Positions 1 through 8,251 of a DNA stretch of 53,239 nucleotides are shown piece by piece; position 1 is the stretch's first letter, and every line of letters starts with the position of its first letter. The stretch covers positions 250,435 to 303,673 of the forward strand of contig NZ_BMRG01000006.1 of assembly GCF_014648515.1 (NCBI RefSeq). The letters run 5' to 3'. A model generated the notes under the pieces. It did not search any database. It saw only the letters and a program-made list of their open reading frames with translations, and was not told where the DNA came from. The DNA is from Saccharothrix coeruleofusca (GTDB lineage: Bacteria; Actinomycetota; Actinomycetes; Mycobacteriales; Pseudonocardiaceae). Both the position numbers and the translations under genes were made by a program.

Positions 1-386
1 ACCGACACCACGCCGATGCCGTAGTAGTCCAGCTCGATCAGCGGCCACGACGAGCCCTGCGGCGCGGGCAGCACCACCGAGCACGGGGCCAGCGTCATCA
101 GCGTCCCGCACGACTGCAGCGCCCGGTCCACCGTCGACTCGCCGACCAGCACGCCGACCAGGTCGACCGCGGCCACCGGCAGCCGGTCGTGCGCGTTCGG
201 CTCGAACCACGAGCGGAACCAGGACGGGTCCGCGTGCGGGGGCCAGCCGTTCGCGCTGCGCCACTCGTGCACGTCGGTGCGGACCCGCACGACCGCGGAG
301 ACCTGGTGGCCCAGCACGGCGACGTCGGGGACGACGATGCCCTGCCAGCCCAGTGCCGTCGCGGCGTGGTGGAGGAGCGGTTGCAC
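1..386 (-). CDS. Hypothetical protein, N-terminal part only
   Basis: The frame is open from a GTG at 386 to the left edge, giving the first 128 residues of a protein that continues outside the window. A TAG lies in frame four codons upstream, so the GTG is the only reasonable start. The visible part begins VQPLLHHAATALGWQG and is soluble-looking, mixed alpha/beta, with no signal peptide or membrane segment and no motif I recognise. An overlapping frame starting at an ATG further upstream gives a low-complexity Arg/Ser/Thr protein and is a shadow. No function is proposed. Confidence 0.6.
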   Translation of the reverse strand, partial: MQPLLHHAATALGWQGIVVPDVAVLGHQVSAVVRVRTDVHEWRSANGWPPHADPSWFRSWFEPNAHDRLPVAAVDLVGVLVGESTVDRALQSCGTLMTLAPCSVVLPAPQGSSWPLIELDYYGIGVVS

Positions 387-469
387 TCGGGCATCCTAGA
401 GCTGGTTGTGGGGTCAACAACAGTGTTAGGTTCGCGCAGGGTGTTCACCCCGGCGCGCAGCGTCATCGG

Positions 470-856
470 TCAGGCGTCGCGGCGGACCCTCAGCGCCCAC
501 AGGACCAGCGGAACCTGCAGCGGCAGCCTGCCGTACGCGATCGCCCGCGCCTTGGCCGACTTGTGGCGGAAGTCGCGCGCCATCTTCACGTTCGCCGGGA
601 AGACGGCCACGAAGAACCAGGCCGCCAGCAGCCCGCCCAGCCCGCGCGTGCGCGGCGCGACCACCGCGGCGGCCAGCGCCAGCTCCGCCGCCCCCGACGC
701 GTAGGTCCAGGCGCGGGGCCCGCCCGGCAGCGACCGCGGCACGATCGAGTCGTACGGCCTCGGCCTGGCGAAGTGCGTCACGCCCGCCACGCCGAGCAAC
801 CCGGCCAGCGCGAGGGCCGCCGGGGCGCGGGACCGAGTGGGTTGCATGCGACCCAC
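470..856 (-). CDS. DoxX-like small integral membrane protein
   Basis: This 128-residue protein has about four hydrophobic segments: AALALAGLLGVAGVTHF, AELALAAAVVAP, GLGGLLAAWFFVAVFPAN and LPLQVPLVLWAL. The Asn-Val-Lys-Met segment after the third helix and the overall size fit the DoxX/DoxD-like family of quinone-linked or uncharacterised membrane proteins. The frame opens at GTG 856; ATG at 847 is preceded by AGGGTGGG at a good distance and may be the true start. It is divergent from the M20 peptidase gene. Function beyond family membership is unknown. Confidence 0.7.
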   Translation of the reverse strand: MGRMQPTRSRAPAALALAGLLGVAGVTHFARPRPYDSIVPRSLPGGPRAWTYASGAAELALAAAVVAPRTRGLGGLLAAWFFVAVFPANVKMARDFRHKSAKARAIAYGRLPLQVPLVLWALRVRRDA

Positions 857-892
857 CCTGTCATGCCCCCGCCGCCCGCACGCCCCCAGGGC

Positions 893-898
893 TATCCT
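893..898 (+). promoter_or_regulatory. Putative -10 element of a leaderless mRNA
   Basis: TATCCT ends 8 nt before the GTG of the M20 peptidase and no ribosome binding site fits between, so transcription probably starts at or next to the start codon. No clear -35 is seen. Confidence 0.45.
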
Positions 899-906
899 CG
901 CGCACC

Positions 907-2319
907 GTGAGCGGTGATCCCGAACATCCCGACCGTCCCGAGCGGACGGCGGTCGCCGCGCTGGCCGACGACTTCGTGGCGGGCCTGCGCGACTGGCTGA
1001 CCATCCCGTCCATCGGCGCCGACCCGGCCCACCACGGCGACGTGGCCAGGTCCGCGCGCTGGCTGGCCGACACCCTGCGCGCCGACGGCTGGCCCGACGT
1101 GCGCGTCTGGGACTCCGGCCCCGCGCTGCCCGCGGTCTACGCCTGCTGGCCCGCCGCCGACCCGGACGCGCCGACCGTGCTGGTCTACGGCCACCACGAC
1201 GTGCAGCCGGTCGACCCGGTGGAGCTGTGGCGGCACCCGCCGTTCGAGCCCGCCCTGGTCGGCGAGGAGCTGTTCGGCCGAGGCGCCAGCGACGACAAGG
1301 GCCAGGTCGCCATGCACCTGCTGGGCGTCAAGGCGCACCTGGCGGCGACCGGCGCGAGCGCGCCCGCGGTGACCATCAAGCTGTTCGTCGAGGGCGAGGA
1401 GGAGTCCGGCTCCCCGCACATCACCAAGCTGCTCGACGAGCACCGCGACGAGCTGGCGTGCGACCTGGTGGTGTTCAGCGACACGCCGCTGTACTCGCGC
1501 GACGCGCCGACCGTGTGCACCGGGCAGCGCGGCGTCTACGGCGCCGAGGTGGTGTTCACCGGCGGCGGCTCCGACGTGCACTCCGGCCGCGCGGGCGGCA
1601 GCGTGCCCAACCCGGCCACCGCGCTGGCCCGGCTGGTGGCCGCGCTGCACGACGACGAGGGCCGCGTCCGGTTGCGCGACTTCTACGCCGACGTGGTCGA
1701 GCCGACCGAGCGGGAGCGCGCCGACTACGCCGCGCTGCCCTTCGACGAGGCGGTGTGGCTGGCCAACTCCGGCGGCGCGCAGGTGCTCGCGGGCGAGGCG
1801 GGCTGGTCCACCCTGGAACGGGTGTGGGTGCGGCCGACCGCCGAGGTCAACGGCATCTTCGGCGGCTACACCGGGCCGGGCCTGAAGACCATCGTGCCCG
1901 CGAGCGCGTCGGTGAAGCTGTCCTTCCGCCTGGTGCCCGACCAGGACCCCGAGCGGATCGCCGACGCGCTGCGCGAGTTCGTCGCCGCGCACACCCCCGA
2001 CGGCGTGCGGTCCGAGGTGATCGCCGCGGGCGACGGCGCCCCGCCCTACGCGGTGGACGTGTCCCACCCGGCGGTCGGCGCGGTCCGCGACGCCCTGGAA
2101 GCCGCGTTCGACCAGCCGGTCCGCTACAGCCGCACCGGCGGCTCCGGCCCGGCGGCGCTGCTGCACGGCTGGCTCGGCGTCCCGGTGGTCTACCTCGGCG
2201 CGACGCTGCCGGACGACCGCATCCACGCGCCCAACGAGCGCGTCGTGGTGCCCCTGCTGCTGCGCGGGGCCGAGGCCGCGGCGCGGCTGTGGCGGCTGCT
2301 GCCCGAGAGGCTGCGATGA
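907..2319 (+). CDS. M20 family metallodipeptidase
   Basis: A 470-residue di-zinc peptidase of the M20/M25/M40 family, the usual full length, probably cytoplasmic and acting on dipeptides or acylated amino acids. The metal-binding landmarks are in order: YGHHDVQPVDP (His and bridging region), GRGASDDKGQ (bridging Asp), EGEEESGS (catalytic and ligand Glu) and the C-terminal TGGSGPAALLH/HAPNERV with the last His ligand. The lid/dimerisation domain lies between about residues 210 and 330 (TGGGSDVHSGRAGGSVPNP). The GTG start has no Shine-Dalgarno but a -10-like TATCCT just upstream. Its stop overlaps the start of the K+ channel gene, so the two are cotranscribed. Confidence 0.9.
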   Translation: MSGDPEHPDRPERTAVAALADDFVAGLRDWLTIPSIGADPAHHGDVARSARWLADTLRADGWPDVRVWDSGPALPAVYACWPAADPDAPTVLVYGHHDVQPVDPVELWRHPPFEPALVGEELFGRGASDDKGQVAMHLLGVKAHLAATGASAPAVTIKLFVEGEEESGSPHITKLLDEHRDELACDLVVFSDTPLYSRDAPTVCTGQRGVYGAEVVFTGGGSDVHSGRAGGSVPNPATALARLVAALHDDEGRVRLRDFYADVVEPTERERADYAALPFDEAVWLANSGGAQVLAGEAGWSTLERVWVRPTAEVNGIFGGYTGPGLKTIVPASASVKLSFRLVPDQDPERIADALREFVAAHTPDGVRSEVIAAGDGAPPYAVDVSHPAVGAVRDALEAAFDQPVRYSRTGGSGPAALLHGWLGVPVVYLGATLPDDRIHAPNERVVVPLLLRGAEAAARLWRLLPERLR

Positions 2320-3398
2320 TCCGGAAGAACCACCCCGGCGAGACGCTCACCGAGCGGCCGGGGCACTCGCTGGTCGGCGTCATCCGGATGCCCGACACGG
2401 TGCAGAGCCCCGTCCGGGCCATCCTCAAGCGGGTCATCGGGGCGACCACGGCGCTGGTCGCCGCCGTGCTCATCGTCTACCTCGACCGCGACGGCTACCG
2501 CGACGTCAACAACGACGGCCTGTCGCTGCTGGACGCGGTCTACTACGCCACCGTGTCCCTGTCGACCACGGGCTACGGCGACATCACCCCCGCCAGCTCC
2601 TCGGCCAGGCTGGTGAACGTGCTGGTGATCACCCCGCTGCGGGTGCTGTTCCTGATCGTCCTGGTCGGCACGACCCTCGAAGTGCTCACCGAGCGCTCCC
2701 GGCAGGCGCTGCGCATCCAGAAGTGGAGGACCAAGGTGCGGGACCACGTGGTCGTCATCGGGTACGGCACCAAGGGCCGCTCCGCGGTCAGCGCGCTGCT
2801 CGGCGACGGGGTCGACCCCGGCTCGGTGGTCGTGGTGGACACCTCCCAGGAGTCCCTGGACGCCGCGTCCGCGATCGGGCTGGTCACCGTGCACGGCACC
2901 GGCACCAGCAACGACGTGCTGCGGGTGGCGGGCGTGCCGCGCGCCCGCGCGGTGGTCGTGGCGGCCAACCGCGACGACACGGCCGTGCTGGTCACGCTGA
3001 CCGCGCGCGAGCTGGCGCCCAAGGCGCAGATCGTGGCGTCGGTGCGGGAGCGCGAGAACGAGCACCTGCTGCGCCAGTCCGGCGCGGACTCGGTGGTGGT
3101 CTCCAGCGAGACGGCGGGCCGCCTGCTGGGCATGGCCACCGCCACGCCGACCGTGGTGAACATGGTGGAGGACCTGCTCACCCCCGACTCGGGCCTGGCC
3201 ATCGCCGAGCGCGACGTGGAGCGCTCCGAGGTGGGCGGCTCGCCCCGGCACCTGCCCGACATCGTGCTGGGCGTGGTGCGCGACGGCGTGCTGTACCGGG
3301 TGGACGCCCCCGAGGCCGACGCGGTGGAGGCGGGCGACCGCCTGCTCTACGTCAAGAAGGTGACCCCGCCCAAGGACTCCAGGGAGTCCAAGGACTGA
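2316..3398 (+). CDS. Potassium channel with RCK (TrkA-N/TrkA-C) domain
   Basis: A 360-residue two-helix K+ channel. TM1 is about residues 43-56 (ATTALVAAVLIVYLD), the pore loop carries the selectivity filter TGYGD at 85-89, and TM2 is LVNVLVITPLRVLFLIVLVG. A Rossmann RCK domain follows (VVIGYGTKGRSAVSALL, nucleotide-binding glycine loop; acidic VVVVDTSQES) and then a TrkA-C domain with a short charged tail. Such proteins are tetrameric, ligand-gated K+ pores. The ATG overlaps the M20 stop codon (ATGA), so translation is probably coupled. No functional link to the peptidase is evident. Confidence 0.93.
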   Translation: MIRKNHPGETLTERPGHSLVGVIRMPDTVQSPVRAILKRVIGATTALVAAVLIVYLDRDGYRDVNNDGLSLLDAVYYATVSLSTTGYGDITPASSSARLVNVLVITPLRVLFLIVLVGTTLEVLTERSRQALRIQKWRTKVRDHVVVIGYGTKGRSAVSALLGDGVDPGSVVVVDTSQESLDAASAIGLVTVHGTGTSNDVLRVAGVPRARAVVVAANRDDTAVLVTLTARELAPKAQIVASVRERENEHLLRQSGADSVVVSSETAGRLLGMATATPTVVNMVEDLLTPDSGLAIAERDVERSEVGGSPRHLPDIVLGVVRDGVLYRVDAPEADAVEAGDRLLYVKKVTPPKDSRESKD

Positions 3399-3400
3399 CC

Positions 3401-3419
3401 CGCGAACCGAGCGTTCAGG
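3401..3419. repeat. Family-2 intergenic repeat (CGCGAACCGAGCGTTCAGG)
   Basis: A copy of the short repeat found at many gene ends here. It lies between the convergent K+ channel and XRE-cupin genes, and the TCA at 3415-3417 within it is the stop codon of the XRE-cupin gene on the minus strand. Confidence 0.6.
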
Positions 3420-3990
3420 CCCTGGCGCGGACGTGCTGCCGCTCGCCCTGCGGGCCGAACAGGCTCAGGATCTCCAGCGGTCCCGGTCCGGGGTTGCCGA
3501 ACCAGTGCGGCGTGCGGGTGTCGAACTCGGCCGCCTCGCCGGGGCCCAGCATCACGTCGTGCTGTCCGAGCAGCAGTCGCAGCCGCCCGGACAGCACGTA
3601 GAACCACTCGTGCCCCTCGTGCACCTTCTGCTCGGGTTCCCGGCTGGGCGTGCCCGGCGGGTAGATCATCTTGTACGCCTGCACCCCGCCGGGCCGCCGG
3701 GTCAGCGGCAGGTAGGTGACGCCGTTGCGGACCATGGGGCGGGCGTGGACGCGCGGGTCGCCCGTCTCCGGGGCCCCCACCAGCTCGTCCAGCGTCACCT
3801 GGTGCACCCGCGCGAGCGGCAGCAGCAGCTCCAGGGTCGGCCGCCGCTCGCCGGACTCCAGGCGGGACAGGGTGCTCACCGAGACGCCGGTGGCGGCGGA
3901 CAGCTCGGCCAGGGTCAGCTCCCGCTTGCGGCGCAGCGCCCGCAGCCGGGGGCCCACCGCGTCCAGGACGGGGTTCGCTTCCTCGGTCAC
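3415..3990 (-). CDS. XRE-family regulator with C-terminal cupin domain
   Basis: About 191 residues. An N-terminal helix-turn-helix (RALRRKRELTLAELSAATGVSVSTLSRLESGER) is joined to a cupin-2 sensor domain (VHEGHEWFYVLSGRLRLLLG and FDTRTPHWFGNPG). Such proteins are usually repressors of an adjacent gene. I place the start at GTG 3990. An ATG at 4017 is possible but would make the upstream palindrome part of the coding sequence. A perfect 8-5-8 inverted repeat sits at the start, which points to autoregulation, and the methyltransferase gene diverges from the same region. The stop codon lies in a dispersed repeat. Confidence 0.88.
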   Translation of the reverse strand: MTEEANPVLDAVGPRLRALRRKRELTLAELSAATGVSVSTLSRLESGERRPTLELLLPLARVHQVTLDELVGAPETGDPRVHARPMVRNGVTYLPLTRRPGGVQAYKMIYPPGTPSREPEQKVHEGHEWFYVLSGRLRLLLGQHDVMLGPGEAAEFDTRTPHWFGNPGPGPLEILSLFGPQGERQHVRARA

Positions 3991-3996
3991 CCCTCC

Positions 3997-4017
3997 ATGT
4001 TGCCACCTCGGCAACAT
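3997..4017. promoter_or_regulatory. Operator palindrome between XRE-cupin and methyltransferase genes
   Basis: ATGTTGCC-ACCTC-GGCAACAT is a perfect inverted repeat with 8-bp arms and a 5-bp centre. It lies at the start of the regulator gene and 63 bp before the divergent methyltransferase start. Position and symmetry fit a dimeric HTH binding site controlling both genes. Confidence 0.75.
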
Positions 4018-4080
4018 TTCTTGTCAACCCCGCGAACTCCGGCGCAGCATCGGGGCAGCACCGATGACCAGGGAGGACCG

Positions 4081-4764
4081 ATGCACGAGATCTTCTCGGC
4101 GCAGGCCGAAGCGGAGAACTGCGAGCGCGTCATGGGCGACCGCAGGCACGGCCTGAGCGAGTCGGAGCAGTACTGGGAAGCGCACTACAACACCCGGCGG
4201 CGGCTGTGGAGCGGCCGGGCCAACCCGGTGCTGACCGACGTGGCCGACGGGCTGCCCACCGGTGCGGCGCTGGACCTGGGCTGCGGCGAGGGCGGCGACG
4301 CGGTGTGGCTGGCCCGCCGGGGCTGGCGGGTCACCGCGGTCGACGTCTCCGCCACCGCGCTGGCGCGGGCCGAGGCCCACGCCGCCGAAGCGGGCGTGGA
4401 GATCCGCTTCGAGCGCCACGACCTGGCGCACACCTTTCCCCAGGGCGCCTTCGACCTGGTGTCCGCGCAGTACCTGCAGTCGCCGGTGGACTTCCCCCGA
4501 GCCGAGGCGCTGCGCCGGGCGGCGGACGCGGTGCGGCCGGGGGGCCTGCTGCTGGTCGTCGACCACGGCGCGCCGCCCCCGTGGTCGCCGAACCTGGACG
4601 TGCGCTTCCCCACGCCGGAGGAGACGCTGGCAGGCATCGGCCTGGACGACGCCCGGTGGCGCACCGAGCGCATGGGCTCGCCGCGCAGGCAGGGCACCGG
4701 CCCCGACGGGCAGACCGGCGTGCTGGTCGACAACGTCCTCGCGCTGCGCCGCCTGCCCGCGTGA
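4081..4764 (+). CDS. Class I SAM-dependent methyltransferase
   Basis: A 227-residue cytoplasmic methyltransferase with a Rossmann fold. Motif I is ALDLGCGEGGDAVWLARRGW with the following acidic VTAVDVS, then DLVSAQYLQSP (motif IV region) and RPGGLLLVVDHG (motif VI region). The ATG at 4081 has GGGAGGA about 5 nt upstream. The substrate cannot be read from sequence; relatives are often called small-molecule or tellurite-type methyltransferases. It diverges from an XRE-cupin repressor and shares its operator, so expression is probably induced by the cupin ligand. Seven bases separate its stop from that of the convergent histidine kinase gene. Confidence 0.85.
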   Translation: MHEIFSAQAEAENCERVMGDRRHGLSESEQYWEAHYNTRRRLWSGRANPVLTDVADGLPTGAALDLGCGEGGDAVWLARRGWRVTAVDVSATALARAEAHAAEAGVEIRFERHDLAHTFPQGAFDLVSAQYLQSPVDFPRAEALRRAADAVRPGGLLLVVDHGAPPPWSPNLDVRFPTPEETLAGIGLDDARWRTERMGSPRRQGTGPDGQTGVLVDNVLALRRLPA

Positions 4765-4771
4765 CCCCGAC

Positions 4772-6037
4772 TCAGGCGGGCGGGAGCACCACCCGGAACG
4801 CCGCGCCCCGCCCGTCGTCCGGCGGCACGCAGGACAGCTCGCCGCCGTGCGCCCGCACCACCCCGCGCGCGATCGACAGCCCCAGCCCCGCGCCGCCGCG
4901 CCGCCGGTCGCGCGCCTCGTCCAACCGCACCAGCCGGTCGAAGACCCGCTCCCGCTCGGCCTCGGGCACCCCCGGCCCGTCGTCGGTCACCACCAGCACG
5001 GCCGAGGTCGCCGAGGTCGACGTGGTCAGCCGGACCCGCCCGGACGGGCCCACCGCCTGCCGCGCGTTGTCGCACAGGTTGGCCAGCACCTGCGCCAGCC
5101 GCTCCGGGTCGCCCGACACCACCGCGGGCGTCCCGGAGACCGCGACGTCCAGCCAGGGGGCCAGCACGCGGGTCCGGGCCGCCTCCGCCTCGGCCAGCTC
5201 CAGCAGGTCGACCGGCTCCCGCCGCAGCCGCAGCCCGGCGTCTATCCTGGCCAGGTCGAGCAGGTCGTCCACCAGCCGCCCGGCCCGCCGCGCCTCCCGC
5301 ACCAGCAGCAGGTTCAGCCGCTCCCGCTCCTCGACCCCGGAGCTGTGCACCAGCGCCTCGGCCACCGCCCGCACACCGGCCACGGGCGTGCGCAGCTCGT
5401 GCGCGGCGTCGGCGACGAACCGCCGGGTGCGCGCCTCCGAGCCCTCCAGCGAGTCCAGCATGTCGTCGAACGCCGCCGCGGTGCGCCCCAGCTCGGTGTC
5501 GGTGCGCGCCGGGGCCAGCCGCGCGCCGCGCCCGCCCGCGGCGATCGACCGGGCCAGGCCGGTCATCTCGTCCAGCGGGGCCAGCGCCCGCCGCACCACG
5601 CCGACCAGCGCCAAAGCCGTCACCACCAGGGCCGCCAGCGCGGTCAGCAGCAGCAGCCGCCGCAGCCGGGACTGGGCCTCGGTGAGCACGGAGGTGTCGC
5701 CGTAGAAGGTGATCACCGCGCCGTTCGGCAGCTCCTGGGCGACCTCCCGCCGCGTCCCCTCCGGCGCGCGCCCGTAGCTCTGCCCGTCCGCCGTCACCAG
5801 GCGCACCCGCACACCGCGGTTCTCCAGCCGGTTGACCAGCTCCTGGCCGCGCACGCGCTGCTTGGCCAGCTGCTGCGCCACCCTGGCCTTCTCCGCCATC
5901 ACCTGGTCCAGGTCGTGCTGCGACTGGGTGGCGAACAGCGCGTCCACCCCGATCACCAGCCCGACCAGCACCGCCGCCACCACGCCCAGCGCGGCCAGGG
6001 TGACCCGGCGGCGCAGCGAGACCGTGCGCAGCCTCAC
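4772..6037 (-). CDS. Two-component sensor histidine kinase (HisKA type)
   Basis: A 421-residue inner-membrane kinase. TM1 is about residues 12-30 (LAALGVVAAVLVGLVIGV), an extracytoplasmic sensor of about 110 residues follows, then TM2 (LLLLTALAALVVTALALVGVV), a HAMP linker, the HisKA H-box FVADAAHELRTPVAG, the N-box NLCDNARQAVG and the G-boxes DDGPGVP and GGAGLGLSIARG. All catalytic motifs are intact. The GTG start overlaps the stop of the response regulator gene (GTGA), so the pair is translationally coupled. The stimulus is unknown; the layout is that of CusS/QseC/MprB-like kinases. Confidence 0.92.
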   Translation of the reverse strand: MRLRTVSLRRRVTLAALGVVAAVLVGLVIGVDALFATQSQHDLDQVMAEKARVAQQLAKQRVRGQELVNRLENRGVRVRLVTADGQSYGRAPEGTRREVAQELPNGAVITFYGDTSVLTEAQSRLRRLLLLTALAALVVTALALVGVVRRALAPLDEMTGLARSIAAGGRGARLAPARTDTELGRTAAAFDDMLDSLEGSEARTRRFVADAAHELRTPVAGVRAVAEALVHSSGVEERERLNLLLVREARRAGRLVDDLLDLARIDAGLRLRREPVDLLELAEAEAARTRVLAPWLDVAVSGTPAVVSGDPERLAQVLANLCDNARQAVGPSGRVRLTTSTSATSAVLVVTDDGPGVPEAERERVFDRLVRLDEARDRRRGGAGLGLSIARGVVRAHGGELSCVPPDDGRGAAFRVVLPPA

Positions 6038-6711
6038 GCGTCCTCCGCCCGCAGCACGTAGCCCAGCCCGCGCACGGTGTGCAGCAGCCGGGGCCCGTGC
6101 TCCTCCAGCTTCCGGCGCAGCGCGCTGACGTGCACCTCCACCAGGTTCGGGTCGTAGTCCTCGTAGCCCCACACCGCGGTGAGGATGCGCGCCTTGCCGA
6201 CCACCCGGCCGCGCTGCGAGGCCAGGTAGCGCAGCAGTCGCAGCTCGGTCGCGGTCAGCTCGACCGGCACGCCGCCGCGCAGCACCACCGCCGAGTCCGC
6301 GTCCACCACCAGGTCGCCGACCCGCACCGTGGACGGCGTCCGCCCCAGCCTGCGCAGCACCGCGCTCACCCGCGCCACCAGCTCGGCCAGCGCGAACGGC
6401 TTGCCCAGGTAGTCGTCCGCGCCCCGGTCCAGCCCGCGCAGCCGGTCGGCCACGCCGTCGCGCGCGGTCAGCATCACCACGCCCGCGTCGCAGGCCCGCC
6501 GGACCACCTCCAGCAGCGCGAACCCATCCCGGCCTGGCAGCATCACGTCCAGCACCACCAGGTCCGGGCGGAACCGGACCAGCTCGGCCTCCAGGTCGCG
6601 GCCGTCCGGGCGGAGCAGGACCCGGTAGCCCGCCTCCCGCAGCGCGGAGCCCACCGCGGCGGCGATCGCCTCCGCGTCCTCGATCACCAGCACCCTGGCA
6701 GCAGTCGGCAC
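6034..6711 (-). CDS. OmpR/PhoB-family response regulator
   Basis: A 225-residue response regulator. The receiver domain has the acidic pair VIEDAE, phospho-acceptor Asp in LVVLDVMLPG, a switch Thr in VVMLTARD and Lys in YLGKPFA. The C-terminal winged helix includes LTATELRLLRYLASQRG and VEVHVSALRRKLE. It is upstream of and overlapping its cognate kinase gene. The GTG at 6711 is chosen because the receiver fold begins directly after it (VPTAARVLVIED). It diverges from a small membrane protein gene at 6823, which it may regulate. Confidence 0.92.
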   Translation of the reverse strand: MPTAARVLVIEDAEAIAAAVGSALREAGYRVLLRPDGRDLEAELVRFRPDLVVLDVMLPGRDGFALLEVVRRACDAGVVMLTARDGVADRLRGLDRGADDYLGKPFALAELVARVSAVLRRLGRTPSTVRVGDLVVDADSAVVLRGGVPVELTATELRLLRYLASQRGRVVGKARILTAVWGYEDYDPNLVEVHVSALRRKLEEHGPRLLHTVRGLGYVLRAEDA

Positions 6712-6822
6712 CCGCCCATTCTGGGGCCGCTCCGGCGGCCCGTCCCGGTCCTCGGCGCGGTCCTTCGGGGTTCGCTCAGGCCGGCACGACAACCCCGGCC
6801 GCCGTCTGTCACCATCCACGCT

Positions 6823-7257
6823 GTGGCGGTTGGCGCAGCTCCCGTGCGGTGGGCCCTGATCGCGCTGGTCGTGGCGCTGGCGGCGGTCGGGGCGGCGGTC
6901 GCGCTGTGGTGGCCGCCCGCGCCCGCCCCGGCGCAGCGGGCGACCGCGACCGTGGTCGAGCCCGCCTCGTGCGGCGGCGGCGACGCCTACGACCGGGTGG
7001 AGCTCAAGGTGGGCGAGCAGACCAGGCGGGCCCGGCTGGACGGCTGCGGGCACTCGGTGAACGAGGTGGTGGAGGTCGTCGTGCCCGCCGACACCAGCGG
7101 CGAGTTCCTGGTGCAGGCGGCGGGCACCATGTCCGACGACCTGCCGTTCGGGACCAGGCTCACGGCGATGCTCATGTGCCTGAGCGGCCTGGCGGGCGGC
7201 CTCTACACCTACCTGCTCCTGCGGCGTCAGCGCACGGCTTCCACGGTGGCCGCGTAG
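6823..7257 (+). CDS. Small two-helix membrane protein of unknown function
   Basis: A 144-residue protein with one N-terminal hydrophobic segment (LIALVVALAAVGAAVALWW), an extracytoplasmic domain of about 80 residues with two cysteines (ASCGGGDAYDR and LDGCGHS, probably a disulphide), and a second hydrophobic segment near the C-terminus (LTAMLMCLSGLAGGLYTYLLL). The last 31 bases overlap the 3' end of the convergent metallopeptidase gene. It diverges from the two-component operon, suggesting it is a target or accessory sensor. No family is recognised. Confidence 0.7.
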   Translation: MAVGAAPVRWALIALVVALAAVGAAVALWWPPAPAPAQRATATVVEPASCGGGDAYDRVELKVGEQTRRARLDGCGHSVNEVVEVVVPADTSGEFLVQAAGTMSDDLPFGTRLTAMLMCLSGLAGGLYTYLLLRRQRTASTVAA

Positions 7258-8138
7258 GTGTTGCAGGAGGCCGTGGTGCCGTCCGAGAAGCCGCTGCCCG
7301 CCCACTTCTCCTGGTTGCGGGGCGACCCGTGGGCGTTCTTCTCCGGCGCCTCCTCCACCGCGTAGCGGAAGTCCGCCGCGGCGTTCTCGGCCAGGGCCCT
7401 GGTGATCGAGCCCCGCCCGGCCGCGGCGGCCAGGAACAGCCCGGCGAAGCAGTTGGCCTGCAGCTCGACCCGCCGCGACATCTCCAGCCCGGCGGGGGTC
7501 TGCTCGCCCGCGTCGAGGATGCGGGTGTCGGCCGCGCGCAGCATCCCGGACACCGACTGCACGTGGTGGCCGTACTCGTGCGCCAGGGTCGCCAGGTGGG
7601 ACTCCGGCCGGTGGCCGCCGCCGTTGTCGCGCAGCCGCGAGGTCGGCATGTAGATGGTGCGGTTGCGACCGCAGTAGTAGGCCACCGCCTCGCTCTGCGC
7701 GGGCGCGACCCCGCACGGGCCGGGGCCCAGCTCCGGGGAGGTGTCCAGGGTGGGCGGCTCGAACGGCAGGTTCCCGACCGCCAGCACCGGTTCCCACGCC
7801 TGGTCCAGGCACGCGGCCCCGGCCCGGTAGTAGGCCGCCAGCTGCGCGTCCGAGGTGCCGAACTCGGGCAGCGCGCACGTCACCGGCGCCAGCCGCGCGC
7901 CCGAGGTGAGCAGCGGGTGGTCGGCCAGCCGGTGCACCGCGCGGGGGCGCTGGGCCTCGGCCGCCCTGATCTCGCCCGTCTGGACCGGCGCGCTCGCGGC
8001 GGGCACCGCCCGGCCCGCCACCCGGCGGCCCGCGTCGACCTGGTCGACCAGGCCCAGGCTCAGCACGGACAGCGCGACCGCGGTGAACACGGCGACGAGC
8101 ACGACCGGGTTGTTCTTGGGCGCCTCGGGCGTGTGCAC
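7227..8138 (-). CDS. Membrane-anchored neutral zinc metallopeptidase (YpfJ-like)
   Basis: A 303-residue protein with an N-terminal membrane anchor (VVLVAVFTAVALSVLSLGL) and an extracytoplasmic peptidase domain carrying the zinc motif HEYGHH followed by QSVSGML and RVELQANCFAG, in which the Glu is the likely third ligand. Paired cysteines (about CALPEF, ACLDQ, GPCG, YYCGR, CNTYA) suggest disulphides. The GTG start at 8138 has GGGAGGA 3-4 nt upstream. It is a diverged paralogue of the next gene upstream and in the same direction, sharing the order CALPEF/GCPLPG, HEYGHH, ELQA(N/T)CF, CNT(Y/W). The substrate is unknown. Confidence 0.85.
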   Translation of the reverse strand: MHTPEAPKNNPVVLVAVFTAVALSVLSLGLVDQVDAGRRVAGRAVPAASAPVQTGEIRAAEAQRPRAVHRLADHPLLTSGARLAPVTCALPEFGTSDAQLAAYYRAGAACLDQAWEPVLAVGNLPFEPPTLDTSPELGPGPCGVAPAQSEAVAYYCGRNRTIYMPTSRLRDNGGGHRPESHLATLAHEYGHHVQSVSGMLRAADTRILDAGEQTPAGLEMSRRVELQANCFAGLFLAAAAGRGSITRALAENAAADFRYAVEEAPEKNAHGSPRNQEKWAGSGFSDGTTASCNTYAATVEAVR

Positions 8139-8251
8139 GTTCCTCCCGGTGGGCTGGGTCGTGTCCTGGTGTGGCCGCGACCGGGTGTCGGTGACTCCGT
8201 GCGCGCGGGCCTGCCGGGGGTTCCCGCTTCTCAGTCCTGTTGAAACACCGC

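Noticed and set aside
98-466. A 122-codon ATG frame on the minus strand at the left edge
   Set aside because: Low-complexity Arg/Ser/Thr protein; the overlapping GTG frame from 386 has normal composition and reaches the window edge.
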